From Gelidibacter sp038243395 (lineage in GTDB: Bacteria; Bacteroidota; Bacteroidia; Flavobacteriales; Flavobacteriaceae), in assembly GCA_038243395.1 (NCBI GenBank), contig JBBSRC010000015.1, positions 1 through 55,550 on the forward strand: 55,550 bases of DNA, read 5' to 3'. Position 1 is the stretch's first letter. Each line of letters opens with the position of its first letter. Position numbers and translations under genes: made by a program. The notes beneath the pieces were generated by a model. That model searched no databases and was not told where the DNA came from. It was given only the letters and a program-made list of their open reading frames with translations. Positions 43,341 through 51,820 of this stretch are shown in pieces.

Positions 43341-46300
43341 TCATTTATAATAGGGTGTATTTAAAGTAGTCATCGTAGATATTACTTTATTATCCTGTTC
43401 AATTGTAAGACGCACGCGGTAATTTTCATAATCTTCTGGAATTTCCACTAAAATATAATCATGCCCTTCAAGTTCTTTAATAGTAAGAAAATTACCATAA
43501 GGATCACATTTCACTAAAGACCACTCCTGGTTAAAATCATTATTGTATTCCATGCGCTGCCAACCTTGGATCGGATCATATAACATAGCAAAATAAAGAG
43601 ATCGGTTATGGGGATAACGCAATAAATCCAGTCTTTTTAAGATCCTAATTGAATACGGCAACATATCTGATTCAGATGAACTAAGCATGTTTTTTAACTC
43701 AAAATATTCTGTTTTATACCTGCCTTTTCTATCTATCAATCCATCAAAGGTCAATTTATTAATTTGGTGCTGGTCTTGCCAAGTTTTAATATAATATCCT
43801 TGCTTAAGTGATTCGGGGTCAATCTCCGTCAATGTACTAGTGGAAATATCAGAATATATATAGGGTATATCTAATGATTTTATCGTTTCTAATATCACTT
43901 CAGTATCTAAATCATTTTTAATAATTAAACCTAATCCGTCCAAATCTGGAACTAATTTTAATAGCCTTTTGGCGTGTGCATTATTGATTCCATTTATATT
44001 ATAATCAATATTTATGGGTCTTTCTGAATCTAATCTTTTAATTTCAGAAGTCAACTGTTGCAACCAAATTGTATAAGCTTCTAAATGAATTGATCTTATT
44101 GGCTCATCAAATTGGGAGATACGCTTAGAAAATAGATCATTTTGTAGGTTCCAAGAATTAATGTTATCATGCTTCTTATAGTTCTTGACTAAATCGATAA
44201 TTTCATTTTTTAAAATAGATGAGGCTAAGGAATCTTTGGCGAAATTAATCGTTTCAGGAATCCATAGGCCAAATGAAACATCTAAGTTGAATTCTTTTGA
44301 AATATTAACCACATTATAATCATAGGTTTGATTGGAAGTATATTTTATAGTATTGAGACCCAAATTTATAATCTGTCTACAATTGGACTCCAGATTCTTT
44401 CTTGTCAACACGTGGTAATCTTCATTCCATTTTTTGCTATTCTTAATGTTTACGCCACGGACATTTTTAAGAATATTTAGCCTATTAGTGTTGTTAGACG
44501 GAACTGCATCCATAATGATTTTCTTATTCAATAAATAAGAAGGAATACTTTCATCTTTAAACGGAAGATGGATATTTTCAACATCTGCAATGGTCCAATT
44601 TAAATATGAATCGCCTTTTGAACCATCAGGCATATTATTGTCGACATTAGAGTTAAAATATATAATTGCTCTGATTTCTTTATAGTTGGTATTTATTACC
44701 TGCATTGCTTTTTCTAACCACGGTTTTTGATATCCGGGATCGTAATAGGTTCCATATTCAGATAACATAACGGGAAAATCTCCTAATTCTTTGATTTTGT
44801 TATGGAAGGGCTCATATAACGCTTCAAATTGTTGATATGTTCCTTTTTGTTCATGTGTAGCATAATTCAATAGATTAACACTAATCCAATCTACATAATG
44901 ATCACCAGGAAAAAAATTGATCACATTTTCGGGTTTCCAAGGATTATAGATCCAAACCACATTATCGGCCCCTTGCTCTTTAAAAATAGACCAGGTATGG
45001 ATATAGGCTTTTTTGAAACTATCCTCGGCTGATTTTCGATCGTCATACCATGGGTAGAACGGATTATCAAATTCATGAGCAAACCTCAAAAAAACCGGCC
45101 TATTCAAATTTTTAACACGATTGGCAAATTTCGCGATGAAGAGATCAAAATAACCGCTTGATATAGAGTCAAATACATGACCTTTAAAATTATTATCTTC
45201 ATTAAAAGTATTGGTCCATGGCTCCCACGTTATCATAGGAATTGCCTGTTGTTGATATACTTTCAGGAATCTTTCTTCTGGAAAACTAGTGTCAAGATCT
45301 TTATCCCAAGCTAAGTAAAAGGATATAATATCTATGTCTTGATTAATCGCTTGTGCAAACTTTGCTACTTGTGGTAAATCACTTATCCCATCATTTTCTA
45401 TAGGCGCAAAAACACCTACGTATTTCGTTGGTTTGTGGAGTGTAGCGAGATTTGTCAACCCATCTTGTCTCATGTCGTCTTTCTTAACATTTAAATGCAC
45501 TGATATTAAGAGAACACAACCAGTGATCAACAATGCCGATTTTTGCCAAACTGAAAAAATGATTTTTTTAACTTTAGTTTCTTTATTAAAATTTTTGTCC
45601 AATACTTGACGATTCTTAATCGTTATTGCATTGGATCGATACGCAAAGCGCAATGTATAAAACATAATCATTGCATTCCATAAGGCGAATCCCGACATTA
45701 ATAATGAAAACGGCGTAAAATCTCTGTAAAGTCCATAAACGATTGAGATAATACAAATTAATCCAAATATAAGATTAGGTAAAACAATGTAGAAACTAGT
45801 TTTCTGGTCATCATCCTTATCCGTCGGAAGGTAGGGCACTTTCTTTCTTATAAGTGTATAGACAAGACCTATAAAATAGATGCTCCATGTAATTTGCATT
45901 AGTATTCCGCCTAGTAAATGTATCCCGCGCTCCCCTTTATTAATAACCCATCTCTGTACGAAAAACCGAATACCCAAAATGGAGACGAGGATAGGAATTA
46001 CAGTCAAACCAAAGTTTATGACATGCCCATTCCATGGTGTTGAAGAGGTCAACAATGAAATTATTGGAATCAGGAGACTGATCAAAAAGATCAATCCTGT
46101 AAAGTAATGGAAAGGAAGAACACCGTAATGTAATTTTTGTCTCCAAGTTAATTTACGGAATAGTTTAGGATAAGCTGAAATCAACAATTCCATAGTGCCA
46201 CGTGACCATTTAAGTTGTTGTTTAAAATACGAAGTCAGCGTGGCTGGCGCCAATCCCGCCGAAAGCACCTTAGGCACATATATGGATTTCCATCCTTTGG

Positions 46301-47102
46301 CATGCAACTGCATGGCAGTATGCATATCTTCTGATAAGCCGGCTGCATGACCACCAATGGATTCCAATGCCGATCTTCTAAAAACACAGTTCGCTCCAAT
46401 GGCATTAACAGTGCCATAGGAATTCATACACATCATCACAGGACCATAAAATTGAAAGGTTTGCTCAGCTGCAGCCTTGGCTACCAGCGACTCATGCTTA
46501 TTATAATAAGTTTGAACTGTTTGCACAAATCCAATACTTGGATCGCTAAAATATGGTAATACCTCAGTTAAGAAATTTTTATGAGGAACATGATCTGGAT
46601 CAAGGATTAGGCAAATTTCTCCCGAGGCTTGCTTAAGGGCGTTGTTAATATTTCCTGCTTTTGCATCAATGCGATTATTGCGCGTAACATGAATAATATG
46701 GTTTTCTTGGCAAAATTGTTTTAATTCAGAATCATTCGCTTCATCACATAGGTACGTTGTGTGCGGATAATCCATTTGTTGGATTGCCAATAACGTAGTC
46801 TTGAGCATTTCTTTGGGCTCTCCTGGAAAATACGTAGTCAACACATCAACAGTCAGTAATTTATCAGTTGTAGGTTTTATCGGTACTGAAATATCCCAAT
46901 AGTGATACCAAATGTAAATGAGCCTAAAAACATCAAACAAGATCAAGGACATTAGCATCCAATACAACCACTGATCTTCAATAAGATTAAAATCTAAAAA
47001 CCAATAGAAAAAGTTTATTACACACGCCAGTCCTATCAATATAAGCCCTCTAAGCTTTAATTTTTGATGTTTTGTGATTTCCATTTGCATCTTACAATTC
47101 AT
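43341..47102 (-). CDS. GT2 processive glycosyltransferase fused to GH26-like and degenerate GH barrel domains
   Basis: A 1253-residue membrane fusion. Two transmembrane helices (about 17-36, 45-65) precede a cellulose-synthase-like GT2 domain: D120 in CDEAND, DPDH (168-171), SEDMH (257-261) and QQLKW (295-299, a QxxRW variant). Further membrane helices lie at about 328-352, 362-382, 396-416, 436-456, 463-484 and 518-536. Residues about 558-860 form a GH26-like barrel with acid/base E677 (RFAHEFDNPF) and nucleophile E782 (MLSEYGTYYD). Residues about 875-1140 form a second barrel related to the protein encoded just upstream, but with N988-D989 in place of Asn-Glu and D1085 where the nucleophile is expected. 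A beta-rich tail ends the protein. It likely polymerises a polysaccharide at the inner membrane and trims or binds it outside. The polymer is unknown. Starts 11 bases inside the upstream gene. Confidence 0.85.
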   Translation of the reverse strand: MNCKMQMEITKHQKLKLRGLILIGLACVINFFYWFLDFNLIEDQWLYWMLMSLILFDVFRLIYIWYHYWDISVPIKPTTDKLLTVDVLTTYFPGEPKEMLKTTLLAIQQMDYPHTTYLCDEANDSELKQFCQENHIIHVTRNNRIDAKAGNINNALKQASGEICLILDPDHVPHKNFLTEVLPYFSDPSIGFVQTVQTYYNKHESLVAKAAAEQTFQFYGPVMMCMNSYGTVNAIGANCVFRRSALESIGGHAAGLSEDMHTAMQLHAKGWKSIYVPKVLSAGLAPATLTSYFKQQLKWSRGTMELLISAYPKLFRKLTWRQKLHYGVLPFHYFTGLIFLISLLIPIISLLTSSTPWNGHVINFGLTVIPILVSILGIRFFVQRWVINKGERGIHLLGGILMQITWSIYFIGLVYTLIRKKVPYLPTDKDDDQKTSFYIVLPNLIFGLICIISIVYGLYRDFTPFSLLMSGFALWNAMIMFYTLRFAYRSNAITIKNRQVLDKNFNKETKVKKIIFSVWQKSALLITGCVLLISVHLNVKKDDMRQDGLTNLATLHKPTKYVGVFAPIENDGISDLPQVAKFAQAINQDIDIISFYLAWDKDLDTSFPEERFLKVYQQQAIPMITWEPWTNTFNEDNNFKGHVFDSISSGYFDLFIAKFANRVKNLNRPVFLRFAHEFDNPFYPWYDDRKSAEDSFKKAYIHTWSIFKEQGADNVVWIYNPWKPENVINFFPGDHYVDWISVNLLNYATHEQKGTYQQFEALYEPFHNKIKELGDFPVMLSEYGTYYDPGYQKPWLEKAMQVINTNYKEIRAIIYFNSNVDNNMPDGSKGDSYLNWTIADVENIHLPFKDESIPSYLLNKKIIMDAVPSNNTNRLNILKNVRGVNIKNSKKWNEDYHVLTRKNLESNCRQIINLGLNTIKYTSNQTYDYNVVNISKEFNLDVSFGLWIPETINFAKDSLASSILKNEIIDLVKNYKKHDNINSWNLQNDLFSKRISQFDEPIRSIHLEAYTIWLQQLTSEIKRLDSERPINIDYNINGINNAHAKRLLKLVPDLDGLGLIIKNDLDTEVILETIKSLDIPYIYSDISTSTLTEIDPESLKQGYYIKTWQDQHQINKLTFDGLIDRKGRYKTEYFELKNMLSSSESDMLPYSIRILKRLDLLRYPHNRSLYFAMLYDPIQGWQRMEYNNDFNQEWSLVKCDPYGNFLTIKELEGHDYILVEIPEDYENYRVRLTIEQDNKVISTMTTLNTPYYK

Positions 47103-48417
47103 GATTCAACACATAAAATGGCATATTAGCCGTGGCAAAATTACCGTGTGAATCCCGCGCTGAGACTACAATTCTATAAGGTCCATCTTCTGTAGGAATG
47201 TGAAATTTCATCGTATCTGAATAGGTGGTGCCTGAATATGAAATTTGTAAGGAGTCGGGTTCGGATACCCAGTCATAGCTACCCCAAGCTTCTTTATAAA
47301 TTTTCCAGTCGAACGAAACATTAGTTTTGATGGAATCTTGCATAACTACCTGAATATCCAGAATACTATTTGGGGCGAAGGCTTGGTGGTTCGCTTCTAA
47401 ATTATTTAACAATAAGTTTTCAATTTTTGGAATGGTGGTAGCTTGATAAGGTGTTCCTTTCCATAGCGATTTTAGTTGGTAATATACTTCCGATTTGCGA
47501 CCCTCTTCATCAAAAATATTGAACCATGTGGGCGTTCCTTCATGTTTGTATCCCCAATAAAACGCGAGGTTGCCTAAACAATTTTTGTCAGGTTTAATAT
47601 AGGTTAAATAAATATCTTTATAAATTTCGCCTTTTGCAGTGCTATTGGGTTCAAGAACTGCCTTCCATAAATTTGTATCCGATTCCCAAGGTCCATGATT
47701 GCCCCATTCCGCCACATAGTAAGGTTTACGCTTGCTGACTAATCCGACCGCTTTCATTACAATTTCAAGACGTGTTATATTACCGAATGCATTGAATCCT
47801 ATAATATCAAGTTTTGGGGCCATCAAATGAATACTTAATGTCTGGCTTCTTGACACCCCTACAACAGTGGTACTGACTAAATGATTTGGGTCTTCCTCAT
47901 TAATGATGTCAACGAGCTCATTGAATACAGTAATAAAGTTATTTTCTTTAAAAACCAAAGGGAAATAAAGCTCATTACCTAGATTCCAAATAAGAAGGGA
48001 TGGATGATTTTTATAGCGTCTTACTAAATTTTTAATATCACTCTTTATCTTTAAAACATATTCTTCATCAGAATAAAATGTATCATTAAGAGCATTTGTA
48101 GGTAATGGAATATCGACAATGAGGGCTATATCGTGTTTTTGTGCTTCGTCCAGTAGTGATTGTAAGTTTAAAGTGTCATATACGCGCATCGTGTTTCCTC
48201 CAGCCTCTTTCAATTCTTTAAAATACTTCGTGCCACTAGCACCTTTGATATAGAAAGGTAAACCATTTCTATATATTTGAAATCTATTTTCTGTTTTATC
48301 AATATATACCGTACGTGTTTTATCTAAAAGTCTACCACGATCCCGATGCATATAAGCATATACCAAAATAATGATGATCATTGTGATAATAAAAAAAATC
48401 AAATTTCTTGTCCTCAT
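47092..48417 (-). CDS. membrane-anchored GH2-like glycoside hydrolase
   Basis: One N-terminal membrane helix (residues 5-22) anchors an extracytoplasmic TIM barrel of about 300 residues that resembles the catalytic part of GH2/GH5 enzymes. YIKGASGTKYFKELKEAGGN and MRVYDT are typical of GH2. Acid/base E149 lies in LLIWNLGNEL and the nucleophile E237 in YYVAEWGNHGPWE. A C-terminal Ig-like domain (about 340-441, ending GPYRIVVSARDSHGNFATANM) follows. The ATG at 48417 is preferred to an upstream TTG at 48447. It overlaps the following synthase gene by 11 bases, so the two are translationally coupled and probably work together. 441 residues. Substrate unknown. Confidence 0.82.
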   Translation of the reverse strand: MRTRNLIFFIITMIIIILVYAYMHRDRGRLLDKTRTVYIDKTENRFQIYRNGLPFYIKGASGTKYFKELKEAGGNTMRVYDTLNLQSLLDEAQKHDIALIVDIPLPTNALNDTFYSDEEYVLKIKSDIKNLVRRYKNHPSLLIWNLGNELYFPLVFKENNFITVFNELVDIINEEDPNHLVSTTVVGVSRSQTLSIHLMAPKLDIIGFNAFGNITRLEIVMKAVGLVSKRKPYYVAEWGNHGPWESDTNLWKAVLEPNSTAKGEIYKDIYLTYIKPDKNCLGNLAFYWGYKHEGTPTWFNIFDEEGRKSEVYYQLKSLWKGTPYQATTIPKIENLLLNNLEANHQAFAPNSILDIQVVMQDSIKTNVSFDWKIYKEAWGSYDWVSEPDSLQISYSGTTYSDTMKFHIPTEDGPYRIVVSARDSHGNFATANMPFYVLNHEL

Positions 48418-48613
48418 AATATTATGAACTTCTTCAAAGTATGGCAAAATAGAACATATTTTAATTTTGAAAACATAATTACGACGAACTATATATTATA
48501 AAAGACTAATGGTTTTTTACACCAACATTCAACCACTTAACCCAAAATTAAGGTTACATTCTTATAGCCATACGTCTCGAGGTCAATACATATTATAGTT
48601 TAGGAATGTATAG

Positions 48614-48759
48614 TTGAAATAGTAAACTTGAAAAAAAACGATTGTAAAATGCGACTTTTAGTCGGCTTATTTAATAGCAATGCTAATTAGCTCATGAGAC
48701 TGTTTCAAAGAAAGCCATGTCAAGGTAGTTTAGCTACCATGATATGGTCTTTGTTTTTT
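48614..48759 (+). ncRNA. candidate small RNA or RNA-forming repeat, copy 2
   Basis: Second copy of the 43128-43277 element, same orientation. By eye, about four-fifths of positions match. Helix 1 is kept as TAAAA/TTTTA. Helix 2 is TTAATA/TGCTAA with one mismatch and one wobble, and its GAAA loop becomes GCAA, so the GNRA class is retained. Helix 3 keeps the core GCCATGTCAAGGTAGTTTAG, and GGTAG/CTACC gains a pair over copy 1. It ends in GTTTTTT. Both flanking genes read away from it, so it is not the terminator of a neighbour. The rest of the 48448-48804 gap shows nothing recognisable. Confidence 0.6.
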
Positions 48760-48804
48760 AAATAGATTCCACTTAACTTTCGCTATTCAATCTTATTTTC
48801 ATCC

Positions 48805-49377
48805 ATGATACAACCACTTATTGATTCTGAACAGTTTTCCAATACTGATTTTACTGATAATTCATTTCAAAAGGCAGAATATGATAATTGCACCTTCACA
48901 AACTGCAACTTCGCTGATGCCGACCTATCTTCCATAATATTTATAGAATGTAAGTTTGACACCTGCAATTTCAGTAATGCTAATATAAATCACACCACAT
49001 TCAGAGACATCGAATTTACCGATTGTAAACTGATCGGTCTTCAATTTCAAGATTGTAATCCTTTTCTCTTATCCTTTGGTTTTTCAAATTGCCAATTGCA
49101 ATTCTCATCCTTTTATAAACTAAAATTAAAGGCCATTAAATTTGTCAATTGCAATCTCAACCAGGTTAATTTTACAGAAACAGATTTGACCAATGCTCTA
49201 TTTGACAACTGTGACCTTAAACACGCTACTTTTCAAGATACTAATTTAAAAAACTGCGATTTTAGCACTTCAGAAAACATTATTCTAAATCCAGAGAACA
49301 ATACGATCACAAAAGCAAAATTTTCAAGGGAAAACGTCTTGGGATTATTGCACCACTTTCAAATTACCATTGTTTAA
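48805..49377 (+). CDS. pentapeptide-repeat protein (Qnr/McbG-like fold)
   Basis: Almost the whole 190-residue protein is tandem A(D/N)LxF-type repeats with central Phe or Leu: CTFTNCNFADADLSSIIF, CKFDTCNFSNANI, NCNLNQVNFTETDLTNALF. This predicts a right-handed quadrilateral beta helix. A short loop or hinge lies near residues 85-105. The end, NVLGLLHHFQITIV, resembles the dimerisation tail of Qnr/McbG proteins. Some relatives protect DNA gyrase from toxins or quinolones; others have no known role, and no resistance function is claimed here. Cytoplasmic; no signal peptide. Confidence 0.85.
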   Translation: MIQPLIDSEQFSNTDFTDNSFQKAEYDNCTFTNCNFADADLSSIIFIECKFDTCNFSNANINHTTFRDIEFTDCKLIGLQFQDCNPFLLSFGFSNCQLQFSSFYKLKLKAIKFVNCNLNQVNFTETDLTNALFDNCDLKHATFQDTNLKNCDFSTSENIILNPENNTITKAKFSRENVLGLLHHFQITIV

Positions 49378-49415
49378 TTGGTGCTGTTCAACTATATATC
49401 CTAATCACTATTTTG

Positions 49416-49423
49416 TATATTTG
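49416..49423 (+). promoter_or_regulatory. -7 promoter box for isocitrate dehydrogenase
   Basis: TATATTTG matches TAnnTTTG, 49 bases before the ATG at 49473. No clear -33 box. Confidence 0.5.
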
Positions 49424-49472
49424 CACAGCCTAATTTCGGGCTAATCTTTAAAAATTAAATTACACAGTACTT

Positions 49473-51710
49473 ATGGCAAAAACTTCCACAATTATTTATA
49501 CGAAAACGGACGAAGCACCAGCGTTAGCAACACGTTCGTTATTACCCATCATACAAACATTTACGGCATCTTCCCATATTGATATTGTCACAAAAGACAT
49601 TTCATTGGCTGCACGTATTTTAGCGGTTTTTCCTGATTTTTTGAAAGAAGACCAAAAAGTACCAAATGCTTTAGCGGAATTAGGAGAACTTGTAACAAAG
49701 CCAGAAGCAAATATTATTAAATTACCAAATATCAGTGCTTCTGAACCACAACTTAAGGCTGCGATTTCCGAATTAAAGTCACAAGGATTTGACATCCCTA
49801 GTTATCCTGAAGAAGTAAAAACTGCAGAAGATAAAGACATTAAATCACGCTACGATAAAATAAAAGGAAGTGCCGTAAATCCAGTACTTCGAGAAGGTAA
49901 TTCTGACCGACGTGCACCCAAAGCAGTTAAAAATTATGCTAAGAAAAACCCACATTCCATGGGTAAATGGTCTCCAAATTCAAAAACCGAAGTGGCCACA
50001 ATGTCACACGGCGATTTCTTTCATACCGAAAAATCATTGACACTTTCTGAAGCAGATACTGTGAGCATTAAATTTGTTGGGAAAGATGGTAAAGAAGAGG
50101 TATTAAAAGATGACTTAAACTTGAAAAATGGCGAAATTATCGATGCGTCAGTAATGAGTAAAAAAGCATTAATTGAGTTTTTAAAAGAAGCTTTTGCCGA
50201 TGCAAAATCTAAAAATATTCTTCTTTCATTACATTTAAAAGCAACCATGATGAAGGTATCCGATCCTATCATCTTCGGTCATGCTGTTGAAGTATATTTC
50301 AAAGATGTTTTTGAAAAATATCATTATGAGTTCAAACAAATCGGTTTCAGTCCGAGCAATGGTTTAGCCAATCTCTACGTTGAACTAAACGAACTTCCTG
50401 AAGCTAAACGTAAGGAATTAGAAGCTGCCATCGAAAAAGCAATTGTTGATGGACCGGATTTGGCCATGGTCAATTCAGACAAAGGAATTACCAATCTTCA
50501 TGTACCAAGTGATGTGATTATTGATGCCTCCATGCCTGCCATGATCAGAACTTCCGGTAAAATGTGGAATGCTCAAGGAAATCCTGAAGATACATTAGCG
50601 GTTATTCCAGACAGTAGTTATGCTGGAATTTATGAAGCGACTATCGATTTTTGTAAAAAACATGGGGCTTTCGATCCAACCACAATGGGCACAGTTCCCA
50701 ATGTTGGTTTAATGGCCCAAAAAGCAGAAGAATACGGATCACACGACAAAACCTTCGAGATAGAAAATGACGGGAAAGTATTAGTAATCAATTCTGAAGG
50801 AAAAACCATTCTTGAACATGCTGTTGAAAAAGGTGACATTTGGAGAATGTGCCAAGTTAAGGATGCTCCAATTCAGGATTGGGTAAAACTAGCAGTCAAC
50901 AGAGCAAGAGCGTCGGATACACCCACAGTTTTTTGGTTAGACAAAAATAGAGCACATGACGCTGAATTGATCAAAAAAGTAAATCAATACCTTCCAGATC
51001 ATGACACAACAGGTTTAGATATTCAAATTTTGTCTCCAAGTGAGGCAACGACGTTTACCTTACAACGAATTAAAGACGGTAAAGACACCATTTCTGTAAC
51101 AGGGAATGTATTGCGCGATTATTTAACCGACCTCTTCCCTATTTTAGAATTGGGAACAAGTGCAAAAATGCTATCTATCGTACCCTTAATGAATGGGGGT
51201 GGATTGTTTGAAACAGGCGCAGGAGGCTCAGCACCAAAACACGTTGAACAATTTGCGGAAGAAGACCACCTACGTTGGGATTCTTTGGGCGAATTTTTAG
51301 CATTGGCAGTATCTCTTGAACATTTAGCGCAAACTAATGACAATTCTAAAGCTCAGATTCTAGCGGATACCTTAGATGAAGCGACTGGTAAATTGTTGGA
51401 CAACGGAAAGTCCCCTTCCCGAAAAGCAGGAGAGTTGGACAATAGAGGCAGTCATTTTTATTTAGCATTGTACTGGGCAGAAGCATTAGCAAACCAATCT
51501 TTGGACCTTCAACTCCAAGAGGAATTTAAGAGACTTGCAAAAGTATTAGCAATCAATGAGAGCGTTATTAACGAAGAATTGATCCAAGTGCAAGGCAAGC
51601 CAGTTTCAATTGGTGGTTATTATGAACCTGATGAAGCTATGGCAGATAAAGCCATGAGACCAAGTGGAACCTTCAATGCCATCCTTGAAAATAAAGAGAC
51701 TAACATGTAA
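49473..51710 (+). CDS. icd: NADP-dependent isocitrate dehydrogenase, monomeric type
   Basis: Oxidative decarboxylation of isocitrate to 2-oxoglutarate in the TCA cycle, producing NADPH. The 745-residue length and motifs identify the monomeric class: NSDRRAPKAVKNYAKKNPHS (substrate binding), LHLKATMMKVSDPIIFG, MIRTSGKMWN, FWLDKNRAHDAELIKKV, MNGGGLFETGAGGSAPKHV and GGYYEPDEAMADKAMRPS at the C-terminus. Single gene with own promoter and terminator. Confidence 0.96.
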   Translation: MAKTSTIIYTKTDEAPALATRSLLPIIQTFTASSHIDIVTKDISLAARILAVFPDFLKEDQKVPNALAELGELVTKPEANIIKLPNISASEPQLKAAISELKSQGFDIPSYPEEVKTAEDKDIKSRYDKIKGSAVNPVLREGNSDRRAPKAVKNYAKKNPHSMGKWSPNSKTEVATMSHGDFFHTEKSLTLSEADTVSIKFVGKDGKEEVLKDDLNLKNGEIIDASVMSKKALIEFLKEAFADAKSKNILLSLHLKATMMKVSDPIIFGHAVEVYFKDVFEKYHYEFKQIGFSPSNGLANLYVELNELPEAKRKELEAAIEKAIVDGPDLAMVNSDKGITNLHVPSDVIIDASMPAMIRTSGKMWNAQGNPEDTLAVIPDSSYAGIYEATIDFCKKHGAFDPTTMGTVPNVGLMAQKAEEYGSHDKTFEIENDGKVLVINSEGKTILEHAVEKGDIWRMCQVKDAPIQDWVKLAVNRARASDTPTVFWLDKNRAHDAELIKKVNQYLPDHDTTGLDIQILSPSEATTFTLQRIKDGKDTISVTGNVLRDYLTDLFPILELGTSAKMLSIVPLMNGGGLFETGAGGSAPKHVEQFAEEDHLRWDSLGEFLALAVSLEHLAQTNDNSKAQILADTLDEATGKLLDNGKSPSRKAGELDNRGSHFYLALYWAEALANQSLDLQLQEEFKRLAKVLAINESVINEELIQVQGKPVSIGGYYEPDEAMADKAMRPSGTFNAILENKETNM

Positions 51711-51768
51711 ATAACGTCCGTTTATTTTTGTTTAAATAATCTTTCAAAATTCTAAACAGAATTATTAC

Positions 51769-51797
51769 AAAAAGCTCCTTTTATCAAGGGGCTTTTT
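51769..51797 (+). terminator. intrinsic terminator of the isocitrate dehydrogenase gene
   Basis: AAAAAGCTCCTT pairs with AAGGGGCTTTTT (one T.G) around a TTATC loop, with a T-run. Confidence 0.93.
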
Positions 51798-51820
51798 CTA
51801 TTTTTATTGAAAATTTGCTG

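Noticed and set aside
43128..48759. Flanking repeats as ends of an insertion sequence or composite transposon
   Set aside because: No transposase gene, terminal inverted repeats or target duplications were seen; the repeats have hairpin and terminator structure instead.
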